64,000 bases of DNA from positions 372,001 through 436,000 of the forward strand of contig NZ_JALIDZ010000001.1 of NCBI RefSeq assembly GCF_025397915.1, written 5' to 3'. Source of the stretch: Microbaculum marinisediminis. Its GTDB lineage: Bacteria > Pseudomonadota > Alphaproteobacteria > Rhizobiales > Tepidamorphaceae. Every line of letters starts with the position of its first letter. Positions within the stretch are counted from its first letter, which is position 1. Made by a program: the position numbers and the translations under genes. Below the pieces are notes generated by a model. The model did no database searches. It was not told the DNA's origin and saw only the letters and a program-made list of their open reading frames with translations. Shown here piece after piece: positions 49,711 through 59,601 of the stretch.

Positions 49711-51852
49711 TCACGAGAACAACAGGTCTCGGACCATCTGGTCGAGCGTCCCGAGGGACGAAAGCGCACGTTTCAGCGCGTCCGCGCGGACGCGGCCCAA
49801 TCGCCCGATCTCGATCGCGTTGGTGGGCGGCAGGCCCTGGGCGATATCGGCGAGCTGTTGTTCGAGCACCAGGTCGACGAGCAGGGCGTGACTGCCGACG
49901 AGCCGTTCGAGATCCTCGCCGGCGCCGACGCCGAGCGCGCGCACGCCTTCCAGGCGGGCCCGGGTGGAGCGTTGCAGCACGTGGTGGCGGATCGACAGGA
50001 CGCGGGCGCCGGCGACGATCGGAAACAGACCGCCCTTCTTCAGATCGACGCGGCCGTTCTCGGCCCTGAAGCCGCCGAAGAAGGTGAGCGGCGGCGAAAA
50101 ACCCGCCGACGCCTCGGCCAGCAGCTTGGCGAAGGCGACGGCTCGGCCGCCCTCCTCGTAGGCAAAGGCCCAGATCTCGCGGGCGAGCGCGGCGTCGCCG
50201 TGCACGGCGCGCATGTCGAAGAAGATGTCGACGTTGAGAAGGTCCTGCGGCCGCGACCGGCGCACCCAGTCGCCGACCCGGGATTTCCACTCCGCGACCG
50301 GGGCGCGCCATTCGACGTTCATCGCCATCACGCCGCCCTTGCAGTAGGGGACGCCGGCGGCGTGCAGCGTATCGGCGACATGCCTGCCGTACTCGGCGAA
50401 CCAGGCATCGACCGCCTCGGCCGCCCCCTCCGGCGGGTCGGCGTAGACGACGGCGTTATCCTGATCGGCGGCGAGCAGGCTCTCGCCGCGACCGCCCGAG
50501 CCGAGCACCAGCAGCGCGTAGTCGACCGGCGGCGGCCCCTTGCCGGCGGCGGCCATCGTCTGTTCGGCGAGGATGCCGGCGCGGCGCGTCAGCGCGCACA
50601 TCTCACGGCTGATGACGCCGGCGACATCGCGCCCGCCGATGCCCTCGGCGACGAGGCCGCGCGCGACCGCCGGCAGCTTCGCCCAGGCGGCCGCGAGCGC
50701 GTTGACGGTCGCAACCGTATCGATCTCGTCGCCCAGCGACACCGCCTCGGTCGCGCGCATGCGCAGGAGATCGCGCTGGCTGAGCGCGCCGACGACGCGG
50801 CCGGTCTCGTCGATGACGCCGAGATGGCGGACCCTGAGCCGCGCCATGCGCCCGATCGCCCGATAGATGTAGGCATCCTCGAACACACACTCGAGCGGCG
50901 TCGACGCGTATCTCGAAACCGGGTCCGCCAAGGCGGCCTCGCTGTCGCCCGCCACCGCGCGCAGAACGTCGCGCTCGGTGAGGATGCCGCAGGTCGCCGC
51001 CGCCAGGTCGCTATCATCGCCCACGAAGATCGAGCTGACGCGCTTATGGGCGAGCACCTTGAGGGCGTCGCGCATCGTCATGGCGGGCGGCACGAGGATC
51101 GGCGGCGCGCTCATCACGTCGGCGATCCTGTGGCGGTAGGGATAGGCGTCGATGCGCGACAGCGCCCGCTCCGACAGGGCGGCGGCCTCGCGGCGCACCG
51201 GCTCGATCCAGCCGGCGCGGTACTGGTCCTCGAACATGTCGGTGAGCCGGGCGCAGGCGGCCTCGGCCTCGGCGAGCGTCCGGATGTTGCGCTCGCGCAG
51301 CTTCGGCACCAGGGCGATCAGGATCGCCGCGGTCACCTTCGCGTCGCCCAGCGCGGTATGGCGGCCGTCGACCGCGACGCCCAGCCATTCGGCCAGATGC
51401 TCGAGCGAATGGCCAGGCAGATGCGGGGCGGCCAGATGGGCGAGCAGGCGCGTGTCGAGCGTGCGCGGCGGCTGCCAGGCGAGGCCGGCGCGGTCGTGCT
51501 CGCGTTTGAGGACCGCCAGGTCGAAGCCGATGTTGTGGCCGACGACGATGCGGCCGCCGACATACCTGTCGAGCCCCGCGGCGACGTCGGCGAAGGGCGG
51601 GGCGTCGGCGACGGCAGCGTCGGTGATGCCGTGGATCTCGCTGGAGGCCGGCGGGATCGGCATGCCCGGATTGACCAGGGTGCCGTAGACGTCGGCCTCG
51701 TCCGGCAGGCCGGCGCGCAGCCCGACCGCGCCGATCTGCACGATCCGCGCCTCGCGGGGATCGAGGCCGGTGGTCTCGGTGTCGAGCACCACGGCGTCGA
51801 TCGACAACAGCGGCGTGGCGTTGGCGGTGGCCGTGAAGGCAGATCCGGTCAT
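49711..51852 (-). CDS. Exonuclease-CBS-DUF294 nucleotidyltransferase protein
   Basis: The 713-residue fusion has an N-terminal DEDDh exonuclease (VVLDTETTGLD, VVGHNIGFDLAVLK, RHTALGDAKVTA), two CBS domains (about residues 290-420: VMSAPPILVPPAMTMRDALK, VSSIFVGDD, VRHLGVIDETGRVVGALSQR) and a DUF294 nucleotidyltransferase module (LLVLGSGGRGESLLAADQDN). Separate exonuclease and CBS-DUF294 proteins are typical neighbours of the CrbS acetate-switch kinase; here they are fused. Possible role: nucleotide-linked signalling that tunes the acetate response. Start ATG 51852. Confidence 0.88.
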   Translation of the reverse strand: MTGSAFTATANATPLLSIDAVVLDTETTGLDPREARIVQIGAVGLRAGLPDEADVYGTLVNPGMPIPPASSEIHGITDAAVADAPPFADVAAGLDRYVGGRIVVGHNIGFDLAVLKREHDRAGLAWQPPRTLDTRLLAHLAAPHLPGHSLEHLAEWLGVAVDGRHTALGDAKVTAAILIALVPKLRERNIRTLAEAEAACARLTDMFEDQYRAGWIEPVRREAAALSERALSRIDAYPYRHRIADVMSAPPILVPPAMTMRDALKVLAHKRVSSIFVGDDSDLAAATCGILTERDVLRAVAGDSEAALADPVSRYASTPLECVFEDAYIYRAIGRMARLRVRHLGVIDETGRVVGALSQRDLLRMRATEAVSLGDEIDTVATVNALAAAWAKLPAVARGLVAEGIGGRDVAGVISREMCALTRRAGILAEQTMAAAGKGPPPVDYALLVLGSGGRGESLLAADQDNAVVYADPPEGAAEAVDAWFAEYGRHVADTLHAAGVPYCKGGVMAMNVEWRAPVAEWKSRVGDWVRRSRPQDLLNVDIFFDMRAVHGDAALAREIWAFAYEEGGRAVAFAKLLAEASAGFSPPLTFFGGFRAENGRVDLKKGGLFPIVAGARVLSIRHHVLQRSTRARLEGVRALGVGAGEDLERLVGSHALLVDLVLEQQLADIAQGLPPTNAIEIGRLGRVRADALKRALSSLGTLDQMVRDLLFS

Positions 51853-51895
51853 GTCCCGCCCCCCTTGCCTCCCGCCTCCGCGCCGGCGCCCCGGT

Positions 51896-52540
51896 TCAGT
51901 CGCCGCCGAGCGCCGGCACCCGGACTGGGTGCGACGGGGCGAGGATGTCGGCGACGAGTGCCGGCACATCGGCGCGCTGCCCGAACTCCTCGGCCATGCG
52001 GCACAGGTTGGAGCGCAGATGGTTGCGCACGACGACGAAGTCCTCGCCGCGCAGGCTGTGGTGGATCGGCATCAGGTCGAACATCGCCCGCGCGGTGTCG
52101 AGCGGCATGTCCTTGACGGGCTTGGGCGGCGCGAGCTGGATGCCGGCGAGCCGGTCGCGCAGCCAGGCCGTCTTAACGACCCAGAAATCGGACTCCTCGC
52201 CCTCGGGGACGGGATAGCGGTGGATCACCGCCTCGGCGAGGCCGATCAGCCGCAGCAGCAGCTCTGCCTCGGCGCCGGCGGCGGCCGGGCGCAGCGCCGC
52301 CTCGACCATCTCGACGACATTGCCGAGCGCGATCGGGTAGCCGTTCCAGCGGGCGACGTCGACGGCGGCCTTGAAATCGGCCTCCTTGAACAGCTTTTCC
52401 CAGAAGATGCCGGCGCGGGCGCGCGAATACTCGAACACGCATTTCTGCACCAGGAACGCGGCATGGGTGTCGAGGAAGTCCTCAAGCGCACCGACATCGT
52501 CGATCGGCGGCGTACGCCGGAACATGTCGAGCAGGCCCAT
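51896..52540 (-). CDS. Conserved protein of unknown function beside the CrbS-like gene (214 aa)
   Basis: Starts MGLLDMFRRTPPIDDVGALE and continues LDTHAAFLVQKCVFEYSRAR and WEKLFKEADFKAAVDVARWN, a soluble helical protein. I recognise it as a conserved companion of the symporter-kinase locus in rhizobial genomes but know no function. It is divergent from the kinase gene with 149 bases between and 43 bases upstream of the exonuclease fusion on the same strand. Confidence 0.75.
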   Translation of the reverse strand: MGLLDMFRRTPPIDDVGALEDFLDTHAAFLVQKCVFEYSRARAGIFWEKLFKEADFKAAVDVARWNGYPIALGNVVEMVEAALRPAAAGAEAELLLRLIGLAEAVIHRYPVPEGEESDFWVVKTAWLRDRLAGIQLAPPKPVKDMPLDTARAMFDLMPIHHSLRGEDFVVVRNHLRSNLCRMAEEFGQRADVPALVADILAPSHPVRVPALGGD

Positions 52541-52689
52541 GACGTTCTCCGGTTGCGACGGCCCATTTCCGTGTAGAATGGCGCAACCGGGCGCGGCGCG
52601 CCAGTGGCGTCGAACGGGCGCACCGGCCACCGCGGCGACCGACAAAGCCGAAAACGGCAAGAACAAAAGAGACTGATCGGAGGAAACGG

Positions 52690-55600
52690 GTGCAGGGCTG
52701 GGTGGTCGTCGCCACCGCCGTTCTCTACCTCGCCTTCCTGTTCGCCGTGGCGAGCTGGGGCGACAAGCTGGCGCTGCGCGGCCGCTGGCGCGGCGGGCGG
52801 CCGTTCCTCTACGCCATGACGCTGTGCGTCTACTGCACCTCCTGGACGTTCTTCGGCTCGGTCGGCCTGTCGGCGCGCACCGGGCTCGACTTCCTGCCGG
52901 TCTATCTCGGCCCGGCGCTGATGATCGGCCTCGGCTACCCGATCCTGCTGAGGATCGTGCGGCTGGCCAAGGACCAGAACATCACGTCGATCGCCGACTT
53001 CATCGCCGCGCGCTACGGCAAGAGCCCGCAGGTGGCCGCCGTGGTGACGCTGATCCTGGTGGTCGGGGTGCTGCCCTACATCGCCCTGCAGCTCAAGGCG
53101 ATCTCGGCCTCGGTCGGCACGATGGTGGGCTACCTGCAGCAGAACGGCGCCATCGAGAACGTCCCTATCCTCGCCGACTCCGCCCTGCTCGTCGCCTTCG
53201 CGCTGGCGCTGTTCGCCATCCTGTTCGGCACCCGCCATATCGACGCGACCGAGCATCAGGACGGCATGATGCTGGCGATCGCGACGGAATCGATCGTCAA
53301 GCTCGGCGCCTTCCTGGTCGTCGGCATCTTCATCACCTACTCGATGTTCGACGGCCCGCAGGCGCTGTGGGCGCAGGCGGAAGCGGCGGGAACGACGCTG
53401 CCGCCCTTCGGCGGCGAGCTGCACGGCGGCACCTGGGTGACGATCACCGCGCTCAGCCTGTTCGCCATCATCCTGCTGCCGCGCCAGTTCCACGTCACGG
53501 TGGTGGAAAACCACAGCGAGAGCGAGATCAGGCGGGCGATCTGGCTGTTCCCGGTCTACCTGGTGCTGATCAACCTGTTCGTCCTGCCGATCGCGGTCGC
53601 CGGCCTGCTGACCTTCGGCGAGGGCGCGGTCGATGCCGACATGTTCGTGCTGGCGCTGCCGATGGCCGCCGGCTCCAACTGGGTGACGCTGGTCGCCTTC
53701 ATCGGCGGGCTGTCGGCGGCGACCGCGATGGTGATCGTCGAAAGCGTCGCCCTGTCGATCATGGTCTGCAACGACCTGGTGGTGCCGTTCCTGCTGCGCC
53801 ACTGGGGCACCGGGGCCGGGCGCGGCGACATGGGCAAGCGCCTTTTGCAGATCCGCCGCATTGCCATCCTGGCGATCCTGCTGCTGGCCTACGCCTATTA
53901 CCGCGCCGCGGGCAACACGGCCGCACTCGCCTCCATCGGGCTGTTGTCGTTCGCCGCGGTCGCGCAGCTGGCGCCCGCCTTCTTCGGCGGCATGATCTGG
54001 CGCCGCGGCACCGCCCGCGGCGCCATCGGCGGCATCGTCGCGGGGTTCGCGGTGTGGGCCTACACGCTGCTGCTGCCGACCTTCGCCGATTCCGGCCTGC
54101 TGCCGGCGGGCTTCGTCGAGAACGGACCGTTCGCCCTCGCGTTCCTGCGGCCGCACCGGCTTTTCCACCTGGAGTTCGCGCCGCTGTCGCACGGCGTGTT
54201 CTGGAGCATCATGGTCAATGTCACGACCTACGTGCTGGTGTCGCTGATGCGCCGGCCGGAGGCGATCGAGCGACTGCAGGCGAACGTCTTCGTGCAGGCC
54301 GATCTGGCCCCGATCGCGCCGGCCCGGCGGCTGTGGCGCAGCCCCGTCGCGCTCGGCGAGCTGATGGACACGGTGGCGCGCTATCTCGGCGAGGAACGCA
54401 CCGAGCGGTCCTTCAGCACCTTCGCCGAGGAACGCGGGCTGACGCTCAACCGGCACGGCGAGATCGACATGCACGTGCTGCGCTACGCCGAGCACCTGCT
54501 CGCCAGCGCCATCGGCGCGTCCTCGTCGCGACTGGTGCTGTCGCTGCTGCTCGGCCGCCGCGACGTCAGCAACAAGCAGGCGCTGAAGCTGCTCGACGAT
54601 GCCTCCGAGGCGATCGTCTACAATCGCGACCTGCTGCAGACCGCCCTCGATCACGTCGGCCAGGGCATCGTGGTGCTCGACCCGGACATGCGGCTGACGA
54701 CCTGGAACAGGCGGTTCCGCGAACTGCTGGCGCTGCCGCCGGACCTCGGCCGCATCGGCGTGCCGCTGGTGGATATCCTGCGGTTCTGCGCCGAACGCGG
54801 CGATTTCGGCCCCGGACCCGCGCAACAGCTGGTCGAAGACCGGCTGCGGCGCATGATGATCATGCGCGAGACCTATCAGGAGCGCCTGGAGCCGACCGGC
54901 ACCGTGCTGGAGGTACGCACCAACACCATGCCCGACGGCGGACTGGTGATGACCTTCACCGACATATCAGAGCGGGTCCGCACCGCCGAGGCGCTGGAAC
55001 GGGCGAACGAAACGCTGGAGCGGCGGGTGCGCGAGCGCACCGACGATCTGGAACGGATCAACCACGACTACGAGCGCGCCAAGCAGCAGGCCGAGGAGGC
55101 GAACTTCGGCAAGACCCGGTTCCTGGCGGCGGCGAGCCACGACATCCTGCAACCGCTCAACGCCGCCCGCCTCTACGCGGCGAGCCTTTCGGAGCGGCGC
55201 CTGAAATCGGACGACCGCCGGCTGGCCAGCCATATCGACGCCTCGCTCGACGCGGTGGAGGACATCCTCGGCACGATCCTCGATATCTCGCGGCTGGATA
55301 CCGGCGCGCTGAAGCCGGAAATCTCCACCTTCCCGATCTCCGACGTGCTGTCGCCGCTCGGCGTCGAATTCGCGCCGATCGCCCGGGACCGGGGCCTCGA
55401 CCTCAGGATCATGCCCTGCTCGCTGGTCGTGCGGTCGGACCGCCGGCTGTTGCGCCGGTTGCTGCAGAACCTCGTCTCCAACGCGGTGAAATACACCGAA
55501 TCCGGCCGCGTGCTGGTCGGCTGCCGGCGCCGCGACGGCCGCGTGCGCATCGAGGTGCACGATACCGGGCGCGGCATTCCGATATCGAAGCAGAAGCTGA

Positions 55601-56208
55601 TCTTCGAGGAGTTCCATCGCCTCGAGGACGGGGCGAAGCAGGCGCGCGGCCTCGGGCTCGGCCTGTCGATCGTCGAACGCATCGGCCGGGTGCTCGATCA
55701 CCCCGTCGAGCTCGTGTCGACGCCGGGGCGCGGCTCGGCGTTTCGCGTCGAGCTGCCGGTGACCGCGGAATTGCCGCCGCAACTCGCGCCGAGCCGCCAG
55801 CCGCGGCGCCGGGGCATGCGGACGGACGGCCTGACGATCCTGTGCATCGACAACGAGCGCGATATCCTGGACGGCATGGTGGCGCTGCTCAGCGGCTGGG
55901 GCTGCAAGGTCCTGTGCGCGCCATCGGCGAAGGCGGCGGTCCGCGCCCTGCGGCGCGACAAGGTGATGCCGGACGTGCTGCTGGTCGACTACCATCTCGA
56001 TGACGGCAACGGCATCGACGCGGTCGTCGACCTGCGCTGGAAGCTCGCCAACAAGCTGCCGGCGATCCTGATCACGGCCGACCGCTCGCCAGCGGTGCGC
56101 GACGAGGCCCGGTCCAAGGACATCCCGGTGCTCTACAAGCCGCTCAAGGCGGCCGCGCTGCGGGCGCTGCTCGCCCAGTTCCCGGTTCGGCGCGAGGCCG
56201 CGGAGTAA
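52690..56208 (+). CDS. Symporter-histidine kinase fusion (CrbS-like)
   Basis: The 1172-residue protein starts with GTG. Residues 1 to about 530 form a sodium/solute-symporter domain with some 13 membrane helices (CVYCTSWTFFGSVGLSARTG, KDQNITSIADFIAARYGKSP). Then come a PAS domain (GQGIVVLDPDMRLTTWNRRF), a coiled coil, the kinase core with His817 in AAASHDILQPLNAARLYAAS, ATPase (NLVSNAVKYTESGRVLV, ARGLGLGLSIVERIG) and a C-terminal receiver with Asp1100 (LLVDYHLDDGNG). This is the CrbS/MxtR-type architecture that controls acetate use through CrbR. The ligand is probably acetate or a small acid; transport itself is unproven. Confidence 0.9.
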   Translation: MQGWVVVATAVLYLAFLFAVASWGDKLALRGRWRGGRPFLYAMTLCVYCTSWTFFGSVGLSARTGLDFLPVYLGPALMIGLGYPILLRIVRLAKDQNITSIADFIAARYGKSPQVAAVVTLILVVGVLPYIALQLKAISASVGTMVGYLQQNGAIENVPILADSALLVAFALALFAILFGTRHIDATEHQDGMMLAIATESIVKLGAFLVVGIFITYSMFDGPQALWAQAEAAGTTLPPFGGELHGGTWVTITALSLFAIILLPRQFHVTVVENHSESEIRRAIWLFPVYLVLINLFVLPIAVAGLLTFGEGAVDADMFVLALPMAAGSNWVTLVAFIGGLSAATAMVIVESVALSIMVCNDLVVPFLLRHWGTGAGRGDMGKRLLQIRRIAILAILLLAYAYYRAAGNTAALASIGLLSFAAVAQLAPAFFGGMIWRRGTARGAIGGIVAGFAVWAYTLLLPTFADSGLLPAGFVENGPFALAFLRPHRLFHLEFAPLSHGVFWSIMVNVTTYVLVSLMRRPEAIERLQANVFVQADLAPIAPARRLWRSPVALGELMDTVARYLGEERTERSFSTFAEERGLTLNRHGEIDMHVLRYAEHLLASAIGASSSRLVLSLLLGRRDVSNKQALKLLDDASEAIVYNRDLLQTALDHVGQGIVVLDPDMRLTTWNRRFRELLALPPDLGRIGVPLVDILRFCAERGDFGPGPAQQLVEDRLRRMMIMRETYQERLEPTGTVLEVRTNTMPDGGLVMTFTDISERVRTAEALERANETLERRVRERTDDLERINHDYERAKQQAEEANFGKTRFLAAASHDILQPLNAARLYAASLSERRLKSDDRRLASHIDASLDAVEDILGTILDISRLDTGALKPEISTFPISDVLSPLGVEFAPIARDRGLDLRIMPCSLVVRSDRRLLRRLLQNLVSNAVKYTESGRVLVGCRRRDGRVRIEVHDTGRGIPISKQKLIFEEFHRLEDGAKQARGLGLGLSIVERIGRVLDHPVELVSTPGRGSAFRVELPVTAELPPQLAPSRQPRRRGMRTDGLTILCIDNERDILDGMVALLSGWGCKVLCAPSAKAAVRALRRDKVMPDVLLVDYHLDDGNGIDAVVDLRWKLANKLPAILITADRSPAVRDEARSKDIPVLYKPLKAAALRALLAQFPVRREAAE

Positions 56209-56307
56209 CCAGCGCCCCGGTGCGGGGCAGCCGAGATCCTGTCCCGGGCCGTTCCGGGCATATCCGCGTCGCAGAGGCCAAGACACGCGGAGACGGCACG
56301 GAGGCGG

Positions 56308-56976
56308 CTAGGCCGGCGGGTCGCCCGGCCACTGACCGGCCTCGATCCGGCTCGCCGCGATCACCGCCTGGGTGCGGCTCTCGACGCCGAGCTTCTGCAG
56401 GATCGCCGAGACATGCGCCTTCACGGTGGCCTCCGAGACGCCGAGCTCGTAGGCGATCTGCTTGTTGAGCAGCCCCTCGCTCAGCATCATCAGGACGCGC
56501 ACCTGCTGCGGCGTCAGCGTGGCGAGCCGGGCGGACAGCTGCGCCTCGTCCTCGTCTGCGGGGCCGAGATCGAGATTGGGCGGCGTCCAGACGCCGCCGG
56601 CCAGGACCTCGCCGACCGCCTGGCGAATCCCCTCCACATCGGTCGACTTGGGAATGAAGCCGGAGGCGCCGAACTCGAGGCAGCGCTGAACGACCGCCGG
56701 CTCCTCGTGCGCCGACACCACCACGACCGGCACGCTGGGATACTGCGCCCGCAGGAACAGCAAGCCGGAGAAGCCGCGCACGCCGGGCATGGCGAGATCG
56801 AGCAGAACCAGATCGATCTCGGAGTCGGCCTCGATCCGCTCGGTCATCTCCTCGATGGTCCCGGCCTCGAGGATCTCGACGTCCGCGAAAGCGCCGGACA
56901 GCGCATGTTTCAGGGCATCGCGAAACAGCGGATGGTCGTCCGCGATCAGTATCCGGTAGCCGTCCGAGTGGTGCAA
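56308..56976 (-). CDS. LuxR-type response regulator (CrbR-like)
   Basis: The 222-residue regulator has a receiver (YRILIADDHPLFRDALKHAL, phospho-acceptor in DLVLLDLAMPGVRG, KSTD lysine) and a NarL/LuxR HTH (LTPQQVRVLMMLSEGLLNKQ, VSEATVKAHVSAILQKLGVE). As convergent partner of the CrbS-like kinase it should control acetate or small-acid genes such as the symporter next door. The start is not firm: TTG at 56976 gives a normal-length receiver; longer frames upstream have a non-protein-like composition. Confidence 0.85.
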   Translation of the reverse strand: MHHSDGYRILIADDHPLFRDALKHALSGAFADVEILEAGTIEEMTERIEADSEIDLVLLDLAMPGVRGFSGLLFLRAQYPSVPVVVVSAHEEPAVVQRCLEFGASGFIPKSTDVEGIRQAVGEVLAGGVWTPPNLDLGPADEDEAQLSARLATLTPQQVRVLMMLSEGLLNKQIAYELGVSEATVKAHVSAILQKLGVESRTQAVIAASRIEAGQWPGDPPA

Positions 56977-57373
56977 TGTCGTTCCCGCCCCAAGGTTGCC
57001 GCACGCCCCCCAAGTGTTTCGCGCCGGAGGCCGGGGCGCAAGTCCCCGGGGACGCACCGTCCCGACGGATTTCCGGAAATTCGACAGGAAACCGACGCGC
57101 TTGCGCGCGCTCGCGGCGCCTCCAGCGACGCGCCCATGTATTCGCGCCGATTTACTCGAAAACCACAGGTATTCACCCGTAGCCAAAAGTCGAATGTAGA
57201 GCAAACCGGCGCAATGGTAACCTTTTATTAACGTGGCAGCCCGGGGACGGTGGCGGCCGCGTGGGCCGAGAGCATCCGAATGCCGGGCTCGCGGCTCCGA
57301 CTAATGGGGGCCTGATCAAGCGGGATCAACAAGCGCCGCGAAAGGGCCCGTGACCCTAGAGGAAACGTGACCC

Positions 57374-57634
57374 ATGGCAAACGGCAACGATGAAGCCTGG
57401 TGGGGCAGGACGAAAGGTCTGATGATCACGTGTCTGGTGATCTGGGCCATATTCGGCTTCGTGGTCCACTTCTTCGTAAATGCACTGAACGAAATCGTCA
57501 TTCTCGGTTTCCCGCTCGGCTACTACATGGCCGCGCAGGGCTCGCTGATCGTGTTCGTGATCCTGATCTTCTGGTTCTCCGGACGGCAGGACGCCATCGA
57601 CCGCGAATTCGGCGTCGCCGAAGACGACTACTGA
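57374..57634 (+). CDS. DUF4212 small membrane subunit of a symporter
   Basis: The 86-residue protein has two membrane helices (LMITCLVIWAIFGFVVHFFV and YYMAAQGSLIVFVILIFWFS) and the family pattern FPLGYYMAAQGS...GRQDAIDREFGV. DUF4212 proteins are encoded immediately before VC_2705-type sodium/solute symporters and act as their small partner, as YjcH does for ActP. Fourteen bases separate it from the symporter gene. Confidence 0.92.
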   Translation: MANGNDEAWWGRTKGLMITCLVIWAIFGFVVHFFVNALNEIVILGFPLGYYMAAQGSLIVFVILIFWFSGRQDAIDREFGVAEDDY

Positions 57635-57647
57635 GGGGGGCGGAACG

Positions 57648-59501
57648 ATGGCAACCCAAACCGGTGGTGGTTCCGACTTCGTCAACAATCTCGGCAAGAT
57701 CTACGGCATCTATACGGGCGGCTTCGCCGCTTTCGTGGTGCTGCTGGCGATCCTGGAGCAGGTCGGCGTTCCCGACAGGGTGATCGGCTACCTGTTCGTG
57801 TTCTTCACGCTGGCGGTCTATGCCGGCATCGGCATCCTGTCGCGTACCATGCAGGTCAGCGAGTACTACGTCGCGGGCCGCAGGGTTCCGGCGTTCTACA
57901 ACGGCATGGCGACCGCGGCGGACTGGATGTCCGGCGCCTCGTTCGTCGGCATGGCCGGCACGCTCTATGCGCTGGGCTATGACGGCCTGGCGTTCGTGCT
58001 GGGCTGGACCGGCGGCTACGTGCTGGTGGCGGTGCTGGTCGCGCCGTACCTGCGCAAGTTCGGCGCCTACACGGTGCCCGACTTCCTGGCGGCCCGTTTC
58101 GGCGGACACGTCGCCCGGTTCCTCGGCATCATCGTGCTGTTCGCCTGCTCGTTCACCTACGTGACGGCGCAGGTCTACGCGACCGGCATCATCGCCTCGC
58201 GCTTTCTCGGCATTTCGTTCGAGATCGCGGTGTTCGTCGGGCTGCTCGGCATTCTGCTGTGCTCGATGCTCGGCGGCATGCGGGCGGTGACCTGGACGCA
58301 GGTGGCGCAGTACATCGTGCTGATCGTCGCCTACCTGATCCCGGTCGTCATCCTGTCGGCGCAGCGCTACGGCGTCCCGATCCCGCAGCTCATGTACGGT
58401 CAGGTGCTGCAGGAAATCTCCGGACTGGAGCAGAAACTTGTGGCGGACGGCCTGGCCAGCGCCGAGAACCTGAAGCCGTACCTGCAGCCGTTCACGACCT
58501 ACAACCCGCTGAACTACTTCGGGCTCATTCTCTGCCTGATGATCGGCACGGCGTCGCTGCCGCATATCCTGATGCGGTACTTCACCACGCCGAGCGTGCG
58601 CGACGCGCGCAAGTCGGTGGGCTGGTCGATGCTGTTCATCTTCCTGCTGTACTTCACGGCCCCGGCCTATGCCGCGTTCGCGAAGCTGGAGGTGTACCAG
58701 AACGTCATCGGCACGGCGATCGCCGACCTGCCGCAGTGGATCTACACCTACGGCAATCTCGGCCTGGTGAAGATCTGCGGCGCCGACGCGACCACCGTCG
58801 ACGCGATCCGCGCGGCCTGTACGGCCTCGGGGACCGGCGACGGCGTCCTGGCACTCGGCGAACTGTCGATCAACCGCGACGTTATCGTCATCTCGATGCC
58901 GGAGATCGCCGGCCTGCCCTACGTGATCGCCGGCCTGGTGGCGGCGGGCGGCCTGGCCGCGGCGCTGTCCACGGCCGACGGCCTGCTGCTGGCCATCGCC
59001 AACGCGCTCAGCCACGACATCTACTACAAGATGGTCGATCCGCACGCCTCGACGGCGCGGCGGCTCATCGTGGCCCGCGTGCTGCTGGTGCTGGTCGCCA
59101 TCGGCGCGGCGTGGCTCGCGTCCACCAGACCCGCCGACATCCTGTCGATGGTGGCCTGGGCGTTCTCGCTGGCGGCCGCCGGCAACTTCCCGGCGCTCGT
59201 CCTCGGCGTGTGGTGGAAACGCTGCACATCCGCGGGCGCGGTAGCGGGCATCATCGCCGGCTTCGGCATCACGCTCTACTACCTGGTCATGACCCGCTAC
59301 GGCGGCATGGGCGAGTGGTTCGGCGTCGCCAACATCTCGGCCGCGCTGTTCGGCCTGCCGATCGGCGTGATCGTCATGGTGGTCGTCAGCCTGTTCACGC
59401 CGGCACCGTCGAAGGAGGTCCAGGACCTCGTCGACGAGCTCAGGAAGCCGCGCGGGGGCACTATGATGGAAGGCGGCGACGTCAAGCCGAAGGCCGCCTG
59501 A
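57648..59501 (+). CDS. Sodium/solute symporter, VC_2705/ActP-like
   Basis: The 617-residue transporter has about 13-14 membrane helices. Motifs: SEYYVAGRRVPAFYNGMATA, ADWMSGASFVGMAGTLYALG, LGGMRAVTWTQVAQYIVLIV, SLPHILMRYFTTPS and GLAAALSTADGLLLAIANAL. An extracellular loop with a Cys pair (KICGADATTVDAIRAACTAS) is longer than in ActP. Likely substrate: acetate or another short acid, given the CrbS/CrbR-type regulators. Start ATG follows GAGGGGGG. A strong terminator follows. Confidence 0.9.
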   Translation: MATQTGGGSDFVNNLGKIYGIYTGGFAAFVVLLAILEQVGVPDRVIGYLFVFFTLAVYAGIGILSRTMQVSEYYVAGRRVPAFYNGMATAADWMSGASFVGMAGTLYALGYDGLAFVLGWTGGYVLVAVLVAPYLRKFGAYTVPDFLAARFGGHVARFLGIIVLFACSFTYVTAQVYATGIIASRFLGISFEIAVFVGLLGILLCSMLGGMRAVTWTQVAQYIVLIVAYLIPVVILSAQRYGVPIPQLMYGQVLQEISGLEQKLVADGLASAENLKPYLQPFTTYNPLNYFGLILCLMIGTASLPHILMRYFTTPSVRDARKSVGWSMLFIFLLYFTAPAYAAFAKLEVYQNVIGTAIADLPQWIYTYGNLGLVKICGADATTVDAIRAACTASGTGDGVLALGELSINRDVIVISMPEIAGLPYVIAGLVAAGGLAAALSTADGLLLAIANALSHDIYYKMVDPHASTARRLIVARVLLVLVAIGAAWLASTRPADILSMVAWAFSLAAAGNFPALVLGVWWKRCTSAGAVAGIIAGFGITLYYLVMTRYGGMGEWFGVANISAALFGLPIGVIVMVVVSLFTPAPSKEVQDLVDELRKPRGGTMMEGGDVKPKAA

Positions 59502-59523
59502 CGGCACGGGACGTCTACTTCGG

Positions 59524-59554
59524 AGGGCGGGGCCTCGGTCCCGCCCTTCTTTTT
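59524..59554 (+). terminator. Rho-independent terminator after the symporter gene
   Basis: AGGGCGGG (59524-59531), an 8-base loop and CCCGCCCT (59540-59547) form a GC-rich stem followed by TCTTTTT. It lies 22 bases after the symporter stop and ends the DUF4212-symporter operon. Confidence 0.88.
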
Positions 59555-59601
59555 CCTCTCGCGATGTGGTTGAAACGATCCGGACAACCGGGTGGCTACG
59601 G

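Noticed and set aside
49858-52116. A 752-codon plus-strand frame opposite the exonuclease-CBS-DUF294 gene
   Set aside because: Composition is that of an antisense shadow and no motif is seen.
52246-54825. An 859-codon minus-strand frame opposite the CrbS-like gene
   Set aside because: Low-complexity Q/R/H/D-rich composition with no domain; the plus strand encodes the symporter-kinase.
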